DNA of 61,971 nucleotides from Akkermansia sp. (lineage in GTDB: Bacteria > Verrucomicrobiota > Verrucomicrobiia > Verrucomicrobiales > Akkermansiaceae): assembly GCA_017517805.1 (NCBI GenBank), contig JAFWYD010000040.1:1-61971 (forward strand), given 5' to 3'. Positions 49,118 through 57,485 of this stretch are shown one piece after another. The translations under genes and the position numbers were made by a program. Numbering within the stretch: the first letter of the stretch is position 1; the number at the start of each line of letters is the position of its first letter. Below the pieces are notes generated by a model that searched no databases, was not told the DNA's origin, and was given only the letters and a program-made list of their open reading frames with translations.

Positions 49118-51550
49118 TCAGTTTGCCAGCAGGGGCTTGATTTCGCCCCCACGCTGGCGGATGCGCTGGGGTTCGGGGCGTTTGAGGCGGAGTTTCACGC
49201 GGTAGCGCTTGCCTTCTTCATCGTATGCACGCACACGCACCGTCGTGAACCGGGTCTTATCGGTTTCGTGGCCTGCGCCGGCGGGGGAGGCGCTGGGCGC
49301 TGCCTGGATGTCCTTGTACACGCTTTTGAGCTTTTCGAGGTAGGCAGGGTCAGCCGCTGCTTCATCGAAGAGGGCATTGGCCGGCTGGGTGGCAGATTCC
49401 TGCACCCCGGCCGGGTCTGCTACCGGGGCAACCTCGGGTTCCTCCATGCGCTGAGAGTCGCGCTCACGGATAATCTGCTCCATTTCGGGGTCTTTCTGGA
49501 GCAGGTCGGCAGCCTCTGATTCGGGGTTGATGGTCTGCACGATGTCTTCGCCCGGTTGCTGGGCGCTGTCCGGGTGGTTGCGGAGGTAGTTCTCAAATTC
49601 GGGGTCGGGCTCTGCACCGTGCTGGATGGCGCGGTCATACGCGCGGGCCGCTTCCGGGATTTTCTTCATCTCGGCATAGAGGCGGGCCATGTTGTAGTGG
49701 GCATCGCCCAGGCTGGGCTTGAGTTTGAGGGCTGCAGCAAAGTGCTTGAGTGCCAGGTCGTATTGCCCGCTCACACCTTCGATATTGGCCAGGTAGAAGA
49801 AGGCTTCTGCATTGGCCGGGTCGAGCTCGATGGTGCGTGCAAACATGCGGGCGGCTTCCTCCAGGCGGTCGAGGCGGTAGTAGCTCACACCGGCCAGGAA
49901 GTAGGAGATGGCCAGGTCGGGTGCCAGGCGCGTGGCGCGTGAGAAGAATTCCAGCGATTCATCGCACTTGTTGCGGTAGAGCAGGATGGTACCCAGATTC
50001 ACCAGGCCGGCTACGTGGTCGGGCTGGGCATCATTGAGCGTGCGGTAGAGTTGCTCAGCGGCGGTGTAGCGCCCCTTGGTGAAGGCTTTGGAGGCGAGGT
50101 CGGCCAGGGTTTCCAGCTGCAGACTCTCGCGTACTGCCTGGGTGCTCTGCTCGGTTTCGCCCTTGATGGCTGCTTCCATGACGCGGCGCTCGGCATCGGT
50201 GAGCTCCAGGGTGCTTTCCTGGTCCAGGCGCTGCAGGGCATGCAGGGTGGCGGGGTCCTGGTTCTTGATCTGCTTGTAGGTTTCGATGAGCAGCTTGCGG
50301 CCTTCTTCCTGCATGGCCAGGCTGCGGCGCTGCTTGGCAATCACTTCGCGCAGGAGTTCATTTTCTTCTGCCAGGGCAGGGTCTGCCGGGGCTTTACCTT
50401 CGTTTTTGTTGAGGTCGGCCTCGATGTTGTTGAGGCGCTCGGTAAGCTCGCTGACGCGGCGGCGGTAGCCCATGTTCTCCTCGTAGATACCGCTCATTTC
50501 ATCGCGGAGCCGGTCGGCTTCACCGCGGGCAGAGCTGAGTTGCTGCTGGAGGACGTTGCGTTCGTCTTCAGAGCCGGCAGCCCGGCCTTCCAGCTCGGCG
50601 ATGCGGGCCAGGGCTTCCTTGAGCTGCTGGTCAAGGGTGAGGTTCTGGTCGAGCAGGGCCTTGGTCTTCTCTGGGCTGTTGAGCTCGACTATGGCCCGCA
50701 GCTGCTCGTTTTCTGCCTTCAGGGCATCGCGCTCGCGGGTGACCCGGGCCAGTTCTTCCTGGGTTTTGGCGAGTGTGGTTTCGAGTTCGACGATGCGGGC
50801 TTCTGCTTTTTCGCGTGCTTCTTCGCTGGCGCGGTATTTGGCTTCCAGCTCGGCCAGTTGCTGGGTGAGGGATTTGACGACTTCGTTGCCGGCGGAGCGT
50901 TCGGTGGTAACCTGTTGCTGGAGCTGCTCATAGCGGTCTTTATACATTTTCTGCTCCAGGCGGGCGGTGATGAGCTCTTTCTGGGAGTCTTCGAACTTGG
51001 CATTCAGGTCATGGTAGGCGGCAGCCATCCGGCGGCATTCTTCCTGGGCGGCGGCCAGGGCGTTGTAGAGCTTCCGGTCTGTGGTTTCGTAGTCCGGCAG
51101 TTCCACAGGCCGGTATTCGCTGGTAACCGGGTCAAAGTGGCGCGATGTGCCGGGCAGCTCTGTTTCCAGAGCGACTGGCCGGCCAGGCTGGCGGCCGGTG
51201 GGTATTGGGGCCTCTGCAGATTTCTTGCGGTAGCTGGCCAGATTCTCGGCCAGGAGCCGCCGGCGGGTGGATACCAGGTTGCTTTTCCAGTTCGGGAAAT
51301 CTTTGACGATGGTGGCCAGCACCTTTTCTGCCTGCACGCCTTTGTTGATGGCGGCGTTGTAGTTCTGGCGCGCGGCCAGTTGTTCGGATTCGCGGCAGAG
51401 GCGGTAGGCGGTCAGATAGTATTCTGCCGGATCCATGACCCGCTGGCGGGGAGCTTGCGCTGGCTGCTGGCTCTGGGCTTGCAACGGTGCTACACCAGCC
51501 AGGGCCAGTGCACAGAATATCGCCATTGTGTATGAGTATCGCACGGTCAT
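49118..51550 (-). CDS. secreted coiled-coil and TPR protein
   Basis: Product of 810 residues. The signal peptide is IFCALALAGVAPLQAQ. Residues 30-100 are helical (YYLTAYRLCRESEQLAARQ). A long coiled coil runs from about 160 to 430, rich in Glu/Lys/Gln/Leu heptads. TPR repeats span about 490-640 (GRYTAAEQLYRTLNDAQPDH, FSRATRLAPDLAISYFL, FARTIELDPANAEAFFYLAN, FAAALKLKPSLGDAHYNMA). The end is Pro/Glu-rich and disordered, then basic. This suits a periplasmic scaffold, perhaps in envelope or surface-protein assembly. The partner is unknown. Confidence 0.8.
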   Translation of the reverse strand: MTVRYSYTMAIFCALALAGVAPLQAQSQQPAQAPRQRVMDPAEYYLTAYRLCRESEQLAARQNYNAAINKGVQAEKVLATIVKDFPNWKSNLVSTRRRLLAENLASYRKKSAEAPIPTGRQPGRPVALETELPGTSRHFDPVTSEYRPVELPDYETTDRKLYNALAAAQEECRRMAAAYHDLNAKFEDSQKELITARLEQKMYKDRYEQLQQQVTTERSAGNEVVKSLTQQLAELEAKYRASEEAREKAEARIVELETTLAKTQEELARVTRERDALKAENEQLRAIVELNSPEKTKALLDQNLTLDQQLKEALARIAELEGRAAGSEDERNVLQQQLSSARGEADRLRDEMSGIYEENMGYRRRVSELTERLNNIEADLNKNEGKAPADPALAEENELLREVIAKQRRSLAMQEEGRKLLIETYKQIKNQDPATLHALQRLDQESTLELTDAERRVMEAAIKGETEQSTQAVRESLQLETLADLASKAFTKGRYTAAEQLYRTLNDAQPDHVAGLVNLGTILLYRNKCDESLEFFSRATRLAPDLAISYFLAGVSYYRLDRLEEAARMFARTIELDPANAEAFFYLANIEGVSGQYDLALKHFAAALKLKPSLGDAHYNMARLYAEMKKIPEAARAYDRAIQHGAEPDPEFENYLRNHPDSAQQPGEDIVQTINPESEAADLLQKDPEMEQIIRERDSQRMEEPEVAPVADPAGVQESATQPANALFDEAAADPAYLEKLKSVYKDIQAAPSASPAGAGHETDKTRFTTVRVRAYDEEGKRYRVKLRLKRPEPQRIRQRGGEIKPLLAN

Positions 51551-51650
51551 TTCGCAGAATATGTTTCACATGATACCGCATCGCGCGCATGATGCAAGCC
51601 GTAAACGTGTAATGTAGCCAGTTTTCAATGCCCGCTTTGTGTCTTTACGA

Positions 51651-51684
51651 AAAATGGCCCGAGGGTAAGCGCCTCAGGCCATTT
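51651..51684 (-). terminator. terminator of the DUF6941-like gene
   Basis: On the minus strand ATGGCCTGAGG...CCTCGGGCCAT (plus 51672-51682 with 51654-51664) is followed by TTTTTC. A second GC-rich hairpin lies at about 51689-51713. Confidence 0.75.
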
Positions 51685-51727
51685 CTCGCCGGTCGGAATG
51701 GTTCCGGACCGGTAGATTGTAAAGGAA

Positions 51728-52138
51728 TTAAGCTTGCTCCTGAACCATCACAAGGCGGAGGGGAGTGGAGGACACCAGCTCGCCATCGAGGGTGATGTTG
51801 ATGGCATAGGTGCCGACCTTCTCGAAACGCAGGCCCTGGAAGTTCATGATGAGGTTACGGGTCAGGAAGGAAGCACCCTCGGGCAGGGCCACCTTCAGGT
51901 CACCAACGATGGGCATGCGCTCCTTGTCGAGGGCGGTGCCGTCCTCGTCTACAATGGAGATACCCAGCTTGTGGTCACCGGAATCCTCGGGGGTGAGGCA
52001 GAGACGCAGAGCCAGGGCGCAGGCCGGGTGAATCACCGGGAACTGACGGGCGAAGAGAGTATCAAAGGCACCCTGCACGCAGAGCTTGCCCTGATAGTCG
52101 GCGGCGTAGTCGCAAAGGACAGCAACTTGAATATCCAT
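51728..52138 (-). CDS. small conserved protein, DUF6941-like
   Basis: Product of 136 residues (ATG at 52138; an upstream start would add a non-conserved 41 residues). The pattern VAVLCDYAADYQGKLCVQGAFDT, then ALALRLCLTPEDSGDHKLGI and a C-terminal YAINITLDGELVSSTPLRLV, is like short beta-sandwich proteins grouped as DUF6941. I make this match from memory of the pattern and hold it moderately. No signal peptide; cytoplasmic. It has its own terminator; strong codon bias suggests good expression. Confidence 0.65.
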   Translation of the reverse strand: MDIQVAVLCDYAADYQGKLCVQGAFDTLFARQFPVIHPACALALRLCLTPEDSGDHKLGISIVDEDGTALDKERMPIVGDLKVALPEGASFLTRNLIMNFQGLRFEKVGTYAINITLDGELVSSTPLRLVMVQEQA

Positions 52139-52294
52139 GGTATGTATTTTTAGGTTATGATTGGAATCTGAAGTCTCTCCACGCGGCGCGGAGAAAAATG
52201 ACTCCTCTACTTCTATCACAAAAGTGCTGCCATGCAAGCACAAAATAGATGATACTGACAAACTGACACAAATGACACTGCCGGAACCAGTCCA

Positions 52295-53446
52295 TTATTT
52301 GAGTACTCGTCCAATCTGGCGGTTGGCCGCCACGATGATGGGGATGGACGATACGAGGACGCAGAAGAGCAGGGTGATGGAGATGAGCTGGATCTCCGGC
52401 ATGATTTCTTCGATGGTCAGGCTGTATTGCCCGAGCTTGAATTGCGCAACGATGATTTTCTGCGCCTTCATGAACACATAGATGGCACCGGCAAAGGAGG
52501 CTGAAACCAGCACCAGATTCTCAACGATGAAACTGCCTACCAGCAGCAAGGGGCGTATGCCGAAGCTTTTCATCAATGTGTAGATAAACTCATTCTGCCG
52601 GTATTCCATACCCGCCAGCGCGGTGAGCAGCACGCCAACGATGAACACGATGCCCAGGCAGAAGGTGGCCCGGCACTGGTTCTGGTTGCCCAGGATGATA
52701 TCCATCTCCTCCAGCAGGGCAGCGGCAGAGGAGATGCTCCCTTCCACTCCTTCCAGCTTTTTGAGCTGCTCGAGGAAGCGGGTTACTTTATGGAGCGATT
52801 CTGCCCCTTGCAAATCCCGGACCTGCAGGATGAGTCGAAGATAACGCAGGGCATCGTCCTTGCCGAGTTGTTCCAGCAGTTCTGGCTGCACCAGGAGTAC
52901 ACCATTTTGCTGCAGGCGCATCAGCAGGTGATCTTCCGGCAGGTGCCTCACCATGGCCGTGTAGGTCTCGTTCTGCCCGGGAAGCTTGATATCTATCGGC
53001 CCTGCAGGATAGGGGGCTGATTCTGCCGGGCAGAGCAGTGTAGGCCCGCCACCGGGTGCCAGTAGGGGGAGAAACTGCCCCGCACGCCGGAAATCATACG
53101 TGACGATGGACACAAATTTGCGCTCGCTGACCTGGGCGTTGCCTGCTGGCAGCACGACGAGAGAATCCGCTCCCAACAGACGCTGGGTCTCGGGCTGGGT
53201 GGGAAGGCAGATGCTGGTGGAGGAATCGGGCAGCATAAAGAAGGCTGCCACCAGGTCGCCACCGCGGCTGCGTATCTTATCGCGGATCGCTTTGGCCGAG
53301 ATGACGTAGCTGCCCAGGAAACAGAGCGCACAGAGCGAAAGGAAAAAGACAACCAACACGCGGGCCAGCGGACTGGAGGCACGCGTGAACCAGCGGTGTA
53401 CCGTGTCTTTAGCAAGGTACAGAATGGTCAAAATCAATGAGATCAT
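52295..53446 (-). CDS. ABC transporter permease, MacB/FtsX-like
   Basis: Product of 383 residues from the ATG at 53446. It has one membrane segment near the start (about 28-48), a large extracytoplasmic domain (50-250) and three segments near the end (about 260-280, 300-325 and 345-375). This is the MacB/LolC/FtsX layout, with the motif GMEYRQNEFIYTLMKSFGI preceding the third segment. It overlaps the ATPase gene by 38 bp. With the ATPase and the adaptor it forms a tripartite-type exporter or envelope-remodelling complex driven by ATP. Confidence 0.82.
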   Translation of the reverse strand: MISLILTILYLAKDTVHRWFTRASSPLARVLVVFFLSLCALCFLGSYVISAKAIRDKIRSRGGDLVAAFFMLPDSSTSICLPTQPETQRLLGADSLVVLPAGNAQVSERKFVSIVTYDFRRAGQFLPLLAPGGGPTLLCPAESAPYPAGPIDIKLPGQNETYTAMVRHLPEDHLLMRLQQNGVLLVQPELLEQLGKDDALRYLRLILQVRDLQGAESLHKVTRFLEQLKKLEGVEGSISSAAALLEEMDIILGNQNQCRATFCLGIVFIVGVLLTALAGMEYRQNEFIYTLMKSFGIRPLLLVGSFIVENLVLVSASFAGAIYVFMKAQKIIVAQFKLGQYSLTIEEIMPEIQLISITLLFCVLVSSIPIIVAANRQIGRVLK

Positions 53447-54041
53447 CGGCCAGTTCGAGGAGTCGGCTGTCGTGGGTGCTGATGATGCAGATACGCCTGG
53501 CGGCATCCTGGGTCACCAGTTTCTTGATTACGGTGGTGTTGCCATCGTCCAGCCCGGAGGTGGGTTCATCGAGCAGGATGGCGGGGGCATCTTTCATCAG
53601 GGTGCGGGCCAGGGCGGCGCGCTGTGCCTGGCCGCCGGAGAGTTTATCAGCCCGCCGGTGCCGCAGTTCCTCCAGCCCCAGGTCGCGAAGGAGTGCTTCG
53701 CAGCGTGGTTTCCACTGGCGGCGCGGCAGCATGGCCATCTCGGCCGCCAGGTGCAGGTTGCGCTCCACGCTCATGAGCGGCAGCAGGTTGATACCCTGGA
53801 ACATGTAGGCAACATCGCGCCGGTGGTAGCGGCGACTGGTTACTTTTGCGCCCGTGGGGGTGATGATGCGACCACTCGTGACCTTCAGGTAACCCGCCAG
53901 GAGCTTGAGCAGGGTGGTTTTGCCTGAGCCGGAGTAGCCTTTGAGCACGGTGATACCGGGTCTGAACGTGTGGGAGAAGTTCTCGAACACTTTGACTTCG
54001 CGGTTGTACGCAAAGGAGATGTTGTCGCAGATGAGTTCCAT
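53409..54041 (-). CDS. ABC transporter ATP-binding protein, MacB/LolD-like
   Basis: Product of 210 residues from the ATG at 54041. Walker A GYSGSGKTTLL (about 33-43), Q-loop MFQGINLLPLM, signature LSGGQAQRAALARTL (about 135), Walker B AILLDEPTSGLDD and the H-loop STHDSRL. The sequence class fits the LolD/MacB/FtsE group that works with four-segment permeases. It overlaps its permease gene and lies 14 nt after the adaptor gene. Confidence 0.9.
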   Translation of the reverse strand: MELICDNISFAYNREVKVFENFSHTFRPGITVLKGYSGSGKTTLLKLLAGYLKVTSGRIITPTGAKVTSRRYHRRDVAYMFQGINLLPLMSVERNLHLAAEMAMLPRRQWKPRCEALLRDLGLEELRHRRADKLSGGQAQRAALARTLMKDAPAILLDEPTSGLDDGNTTVIKKLVTQDAARRICIISTHDSRLLELADDLIDFDHSVPC

Positions 54042-54055
54042 GCGGGAGGGATAGC

Positions 54056-55081
54056 TCAGGGGTTGCGCGGGCGGATGATGATGTTGCGCTCCCCGATCAG
54101 GATGAGGACATGCTCCGGGTAGAGCTTGCTGATGAGTTGCTCCCAGTTTTCGCACTGGGCGGCTTCCGGGTGGGCTATGAGGTCGAGCTTGCTGACGTAC
54201 TGGGCATTTTCGCCAGCTTCATAGACCAGGCGGGCCTGGGCATTGCTGCCTATCATGTTGTAGGCTGTGTCGTGGTCCGCTTCGGGCACTTTGAAATAGT
54301 ACACGAGCATGTCGCTGCGGCTGTTGTTGTGCTGCTCTACCTTGCGGTGAGAGAAAGAGCCGCTGAGAGTGCGACCCTCTGGCAGATTGATTGACACGCT
54401 GAAGTTTTTCTCTGGCAGCTGGGTGAGCTCTGCCTTGCTGAGCGCCACGGTGATGTAAAAGGCCGAATCATCGCAAACTGCTGCAAAGGAGCGTCCCGGC
54501 AGCGCGACGTATTCAAACGCCTGGCCGGGGTCTGCCGGCAGCGGGAAGTTGTATTGCACGCGGCCGGCAAAGGGCATTTTGAGCAGGCACTTGCTGTGGT
54601 TGCGTTCAAATTCCTGCTTCATGAGCCGCGGGGCTGTCTCCTGTTCGCGTTTCAGGAGAGCCATGCGTTCGTCAATATCGCGCAGGGATTCAGGTGTGGC
54701 CGGCAGGTCATCGCTGCCCATGGCTTTGGCGTAGCGGCGCTCGCGGGGGCCGAGATTCAGGTAGAACTGCACTTTCTGCCGCTGGGTTTCCAGCTTGCGG
54801 ATCTCATCGCGCAGGCGCATGCTCTCCCGGGCGATTTTGAGTTCCATTTCCTCGCGTTCCTGGGCGGTGCGTTCCTCGTTGAGCACGGCGATGGTGGCTC
54901 CTGCCGGCTGGCGTTTGGTCTGGTCTGCCAGTTGGCTTATTATGCCATTTTCGAGAGTGAGTGTAGCGGCTTGTTCCGGCACTATCTTGGCAGGCAGGAT
55001 AGCCACTTGCACCGGCTCGGCGAAAAGCAGCGGGCTGGTGCTGAGCAGAAGTGCGGCGAGGCTGGTGCAGGCGCGTTTCAT
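54056..55081 (-). CDS. periplasmic adaptor-like protein (HlyD/MacA type)
   Basis: Product of 341 residues with signal peptide CTSLAALLLSTSPLLFA. It begins with a biotinyl-lipoyl-like strand set (VQVAILPAKIVPEQAATLT). A coiled-coil hairpin follows (about 75-165: EEMELKIARESMRLRDEIRKL ... IDERMALLKREQE), then a beta-barrel part (KCLLKMPFAGRVQYNFPL, KAELTQLPEKNFSVSINLP). This is the order of membrane-fusion adaptors, though shorter and with a Phe-Ala-Gly-Arg-Val strand after the hairpin. It links an inner-membrane ABC exporter to outer components. First of three genes in the exporter unit, 57 nt after ybaB. Confidence 0.8.
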   Translation of the reverse strand: MKRACTSLAALLLSTSPLLFAEPVQVAILPAKIVPEQAATLTLENGIISQLADQTKRQPAGATIAVLNEERTAQEREEMELKIARESMRLRDEIRKLETQRQKVQFYLNLGPRERRYAKAMGSDDLPATPESLRDIDERMALLKREQETAPRLMKQEFERNHSKCLLKMPFAGRVQYNFPLPADPGQAFEYVALPGRSFAAVCDDSAFYITVALSKAELTQLPEKNFSVSINLPEGRTLSGSFSHRKVEQHNNSRSDMLVYYFKVPEADHDTAYNMIGSNAQARLVYEAGENAQYVSKLDLIAHPEAAQCENWEQLISKLYPEHVLILIGERNIIIRPRNP

Positions 55082-55138
55082 ATATGGCTGGGGAGATAGG
55101 TGTTGCGGCCTGCTGCAGCGGGTCGCGGACCAATGGCC

Positions 55139-55441
55139 TTACATGGGGAAGCCCAGGCCGCCGGTTACCTTGCGCATCTCGGCTTCGGCCATGTTCTTGG
55201 CACCGTTCAGGGCATCCTGCACGGCTTTGAGCACCAGGCTCTGGAGGAATTCGGCATCGTCCGGGTCCACAACGGCGGGGTCGATGCTCAGTGCCTTGAT
55301 CATGCCGGTGCCGTCTGCCGTGGCCTTGATTTTGCCGCCGGCGGTTTCGGCGGTGTATTCCTTTTCAGCGAGGCGGGCTTGCGCCTGGGCCATGTTGGCT
55401 TGCATGGCCTGGGCTTGCTTCATGAGTTTCTGCAGGTTCAT
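55139..55441 (-). CDS. ybaB: YbaB/EbfC nucleoid-associated protein
   Basis: Product of 100 residues starting MNLQKLMKQAQAMQANMAQAQ (ATG at 55441). It matches the YbaB family: helical start, then YTAETAGGKIKATADGTGMIKAL and DPAVVDPDDAEFLQSLVLKA. The family forms tweezer-like dimers that bind DNA. It follows dnaX by 28 nt, the common arrangement; recR, usually next, is replaced here by an ABC exporter unit. Confidence 0.92.
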   Translation of the reverse strand: MNLQKLMKQAQAMQANMAQAQARLAEKEYTAETAGGKIKATADGTGMIKALSIDPAVVDPDDAEFLQSLVLKAVQDALNGAKNMAEAEMRKVTGGLGFPM

Positions 55442-55469
55442 ATCGGGATTATTTTTGAAATGGTGGTGT

Positions 55470-57359
55470 CTATTTGATGAGGGTAGCGTGGAATTCCTTG
55501 AGCGCCAGCTCGATGAGCGGATCCTTGTAGAATTCTTCATCGCTGGGTTTCAGCGAGGGCGGGGCGGCGGTTTTTTCGGGCTCGGGCTTTTTCTCTGGTG
55601 CCTTGGGCTTGGGTGCTGCCGGGCGGGGTGCCGGCATGGGCAGCGGGGCTGGGGGCGGCGGTTCTTCTGCCACGGGTGGAGCCACGCTCGCATCCGTCAC
55701 GAGGCGCAGGGTGATGCTGTGGCCGCAGAGGCGAGGTGCGTGTTCTGCGATGAGTTCGCTGAGGGTTTCACCCAGCAGCGCATCGCGCGAGTCGGTGTCT
55801 TCCGGGTGGATGGCTACGGTGACCAGACCCTCATCATCGGAGATGAACAGGGTGTTGCCGATACTGCCTGCCTGCAGGGGCGAGGCATCGCGCAGGGTGG
55901 CCAGCAGAGCATCCCAGCTTTCCGGGCTCATCGGGCCGCTGGGTGGGGCTTCCTCGCCGGCGTACATGCCGGCGGGCTCTTCGTCAAAAAGCGGCGGGGC
56001 ATCTTCCAGCTCGGCATTCAGCTCGAAGCTCGGCGGCGCATCGTCGATGGGTTCCAGCCCGGCTGGCATCGGGGTCGGCTCGGGCTCCGGCGCGGGGGGC
56101 GGTGCAAATTCCGGCTCGGGCATGGGGGCCGGTGCGGGGGCAGCTACCGGCGCGGAGTGCGCAGGCTGTGGTGCCGGGGCTATGGCGACGCTGGGCAGCT
56201 GGGTGGTGGCGATAGGGGTCTCGGGCAGGGGGGCACCGTTGAGCGCGCGGATGATATCGCTGATGTTGGCTTCGGCCAGGGAATGCACGGCCTGGATGAG
56301 GCCCATTTCGAGGTGCAGGCGTTTGTTGGTGCTCCAGCGCATGTGCTCCTCAGTACCGGAAAGCACCTCCATGAGCCGCACAATCTTATCGGCCGGGGTG
56401 CGGGCCAGCAGCTGGTCCAGGGTGCTGCGCCACTCCTCGGGCAGCGAGAGGTTGGCTTCCTGCGGCGCGACTTTGCTGATGAGCAGCTCACGCACTGCAC
56501 TCATGATTTCTGAGAGCAGCTGTCCCATGTCGCGCCCGGCTTCGGAAAGCTCGTGTACCAGGTGCAGCAGGCTGGGCAGCTGGCGGTCCAGTATGAAGGC
56601 CAATGCGCGGGCTACGGTTTCGCGGCTGGTGACACCGAAGATGTCGTTCACATCCTGCTCATCTATGCGGTTGCCGCAGAAGGAGACGAGCTGGTCGAGC
56701 ATGGATTGGGCATCGCGCATACCGCCATCGGCCACGCGCGCTATGGCAAAAGCCGCAGGCAGGCTCAGGGTCACGCCTTCCTGCGCGGCGATATTCACCA
56801 GGTGGTGCGCGATGATGTCTGCCGGAATCGGCCGCAGGTCAAAACGCTGGCAGCGCGAGAGAATCGTGGGGAGAATCTTGTGCGGCTCTGTGGTGGCAAA
56901 GATGAACATCACATGCGCGGGCGGTTCCTCCAGCGTCTTGAGCAGCGCGTTGAAGGATTCCTTGGTGAGCATGTGCACCTCATCGATGTAGATGATGCGG
57001 TATTGACCGCGGGTGGGGGTGAACTGAACGTTGTCGCGCAGGTCGCGGATGTTGTCGATACCGCGGTTGGAGGCACCGTCAATCTCCAGCACATCCAGGC
57101 TGCGGCCTTCGGCAATCTCCTGGCACACGTCTTCATCCGGGTCGAAGTCAACCTTCGGGCCTCCGCTGCAGTTGAGCGCCTTAGCAAAGATTCGGGCAGT
57201 AGAGGTCTTGCCGGTACCGCGAGGCCCCACAAAGAGGTAGGCGTGCGCCAGGCGCTTCTGTTCAATCGCGTTGCACAGCGTGCGCACGACATGATCCTGC
57301 CCCAGCACATCCTTGAAGGTGCGTGGTCGGTACTTTCTGGCAAAAACCTGGTAGCTCAC
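55470..57359 (-). CDS. dnaX: DNA polymerase III, tau/gamma subunit
   Basis: Clamp-loader ATPase, 629 residues from GTG 57359, chosen because a -10 box ends 7 nt before it and the family begins SYQVFARKYRPRTF. Walker A VGPRGTGKTS (44-53), Walker B IIYIDEVHML, SRC motif (SRCQRFDL). The zinc module, normally four Cys, has only Cys64 and Cys79 (NCSGGPKVDFDPDEDVCQE); the two middle Cys are missing. A Pro/Ala/Glu-rich linker (about 400-520) leads to a tau-like C-terminal domain. First gene of an operon with ybaB and the ABC exporter. Confidence 0.94.
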   Translation of the reverse strand: MSYQVFARKYRPRTFKDVLGQDHVVRTLCNAIEQKRLAHAYLFVGPRGTGKTSTARIFAKALNCSGGPKVDFDPDEDVCQEIAEGRSLDVLEIDGASNRGIDNIRDLRDNVQFTPTRGQYRIIYIDEVHMLTKESFNALLKTLEEPPAHVMFIFATTEPHKILPTILSRCQRFDLRPIPADIIAHHLVNIAAQEGVTLSLPAAFAIARVADGGMRDAQSMLDQLVSFCGNRIDEQDVNDIFGVTSRETVARALAFILDRQLPSLLHLVHELSEAGRDMGQLLSEIMSAVRELLISKVAPQEANLSLPEEWRSTLDQLLARTPADKIVRLMEVLSGTEEHMRWSTNKRLHLEMGLIQAVHSLAEANISDIIRALNGAPLPETPIATTQLPSVAIAPAPQPAHSAPVAAPAPAPMPEPEFAPPPAPEPEPTPMPAGLEPIDDAPPSFELNAELEDAPPLFDEEPAGMYAGEEAPPSGPMSPESWDALLATLRDASPLQAGSIGNTLFISDDEGLVTVAIHPEDTDSRDALLGETLSELIAEHAPRLCGHSITLRLVTDASVAPPVAEEPPPPAPLPMPAPRPAAPKPKAPEKKPEPEKTAAPPSLKPSDEEFYKDPLIELALKEFHATLIK

Positions 57360-57366
57360 GTCCGCT

Positions 57367-57395
57367 ATTCTACCCGAATCCTCAGCCCCCCGCAA
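57367..57395 (-). promoter_or_regulatory. dnaX promoter
   Basis: On the minus strand TTGCGG (57390-57395), 17 bp, TAGAAT (57367-57372), 7 nt before the GTG at 57359. Confidence 0.72.
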
Positions 57396-57485
57396 GGACT
57401 ATGTAAGTCAAAATGTAAAAATTGGTTTCATCTTCCGCATTTTGCAGCTGGCATTCTGCTGCATGATTTGCTACAATGCCCGCGC

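Noticed and set aside
50015..51535. 506-codon open frame on the plus strand
   Set aside because: Antisense to the coiled-coil/TPR gene; the hydrophobic Gly/Leu/Phe composition is a by-product of Glu/Gln/Lys codons on the other strand.
56553..57485. long in-frame extension upstream of the OppF-like ATPase
   Set aside because: It runs antisense through dnaX. The ATPase family begins at the ATG at 57486, which has a -10-like TACAAT just before it.
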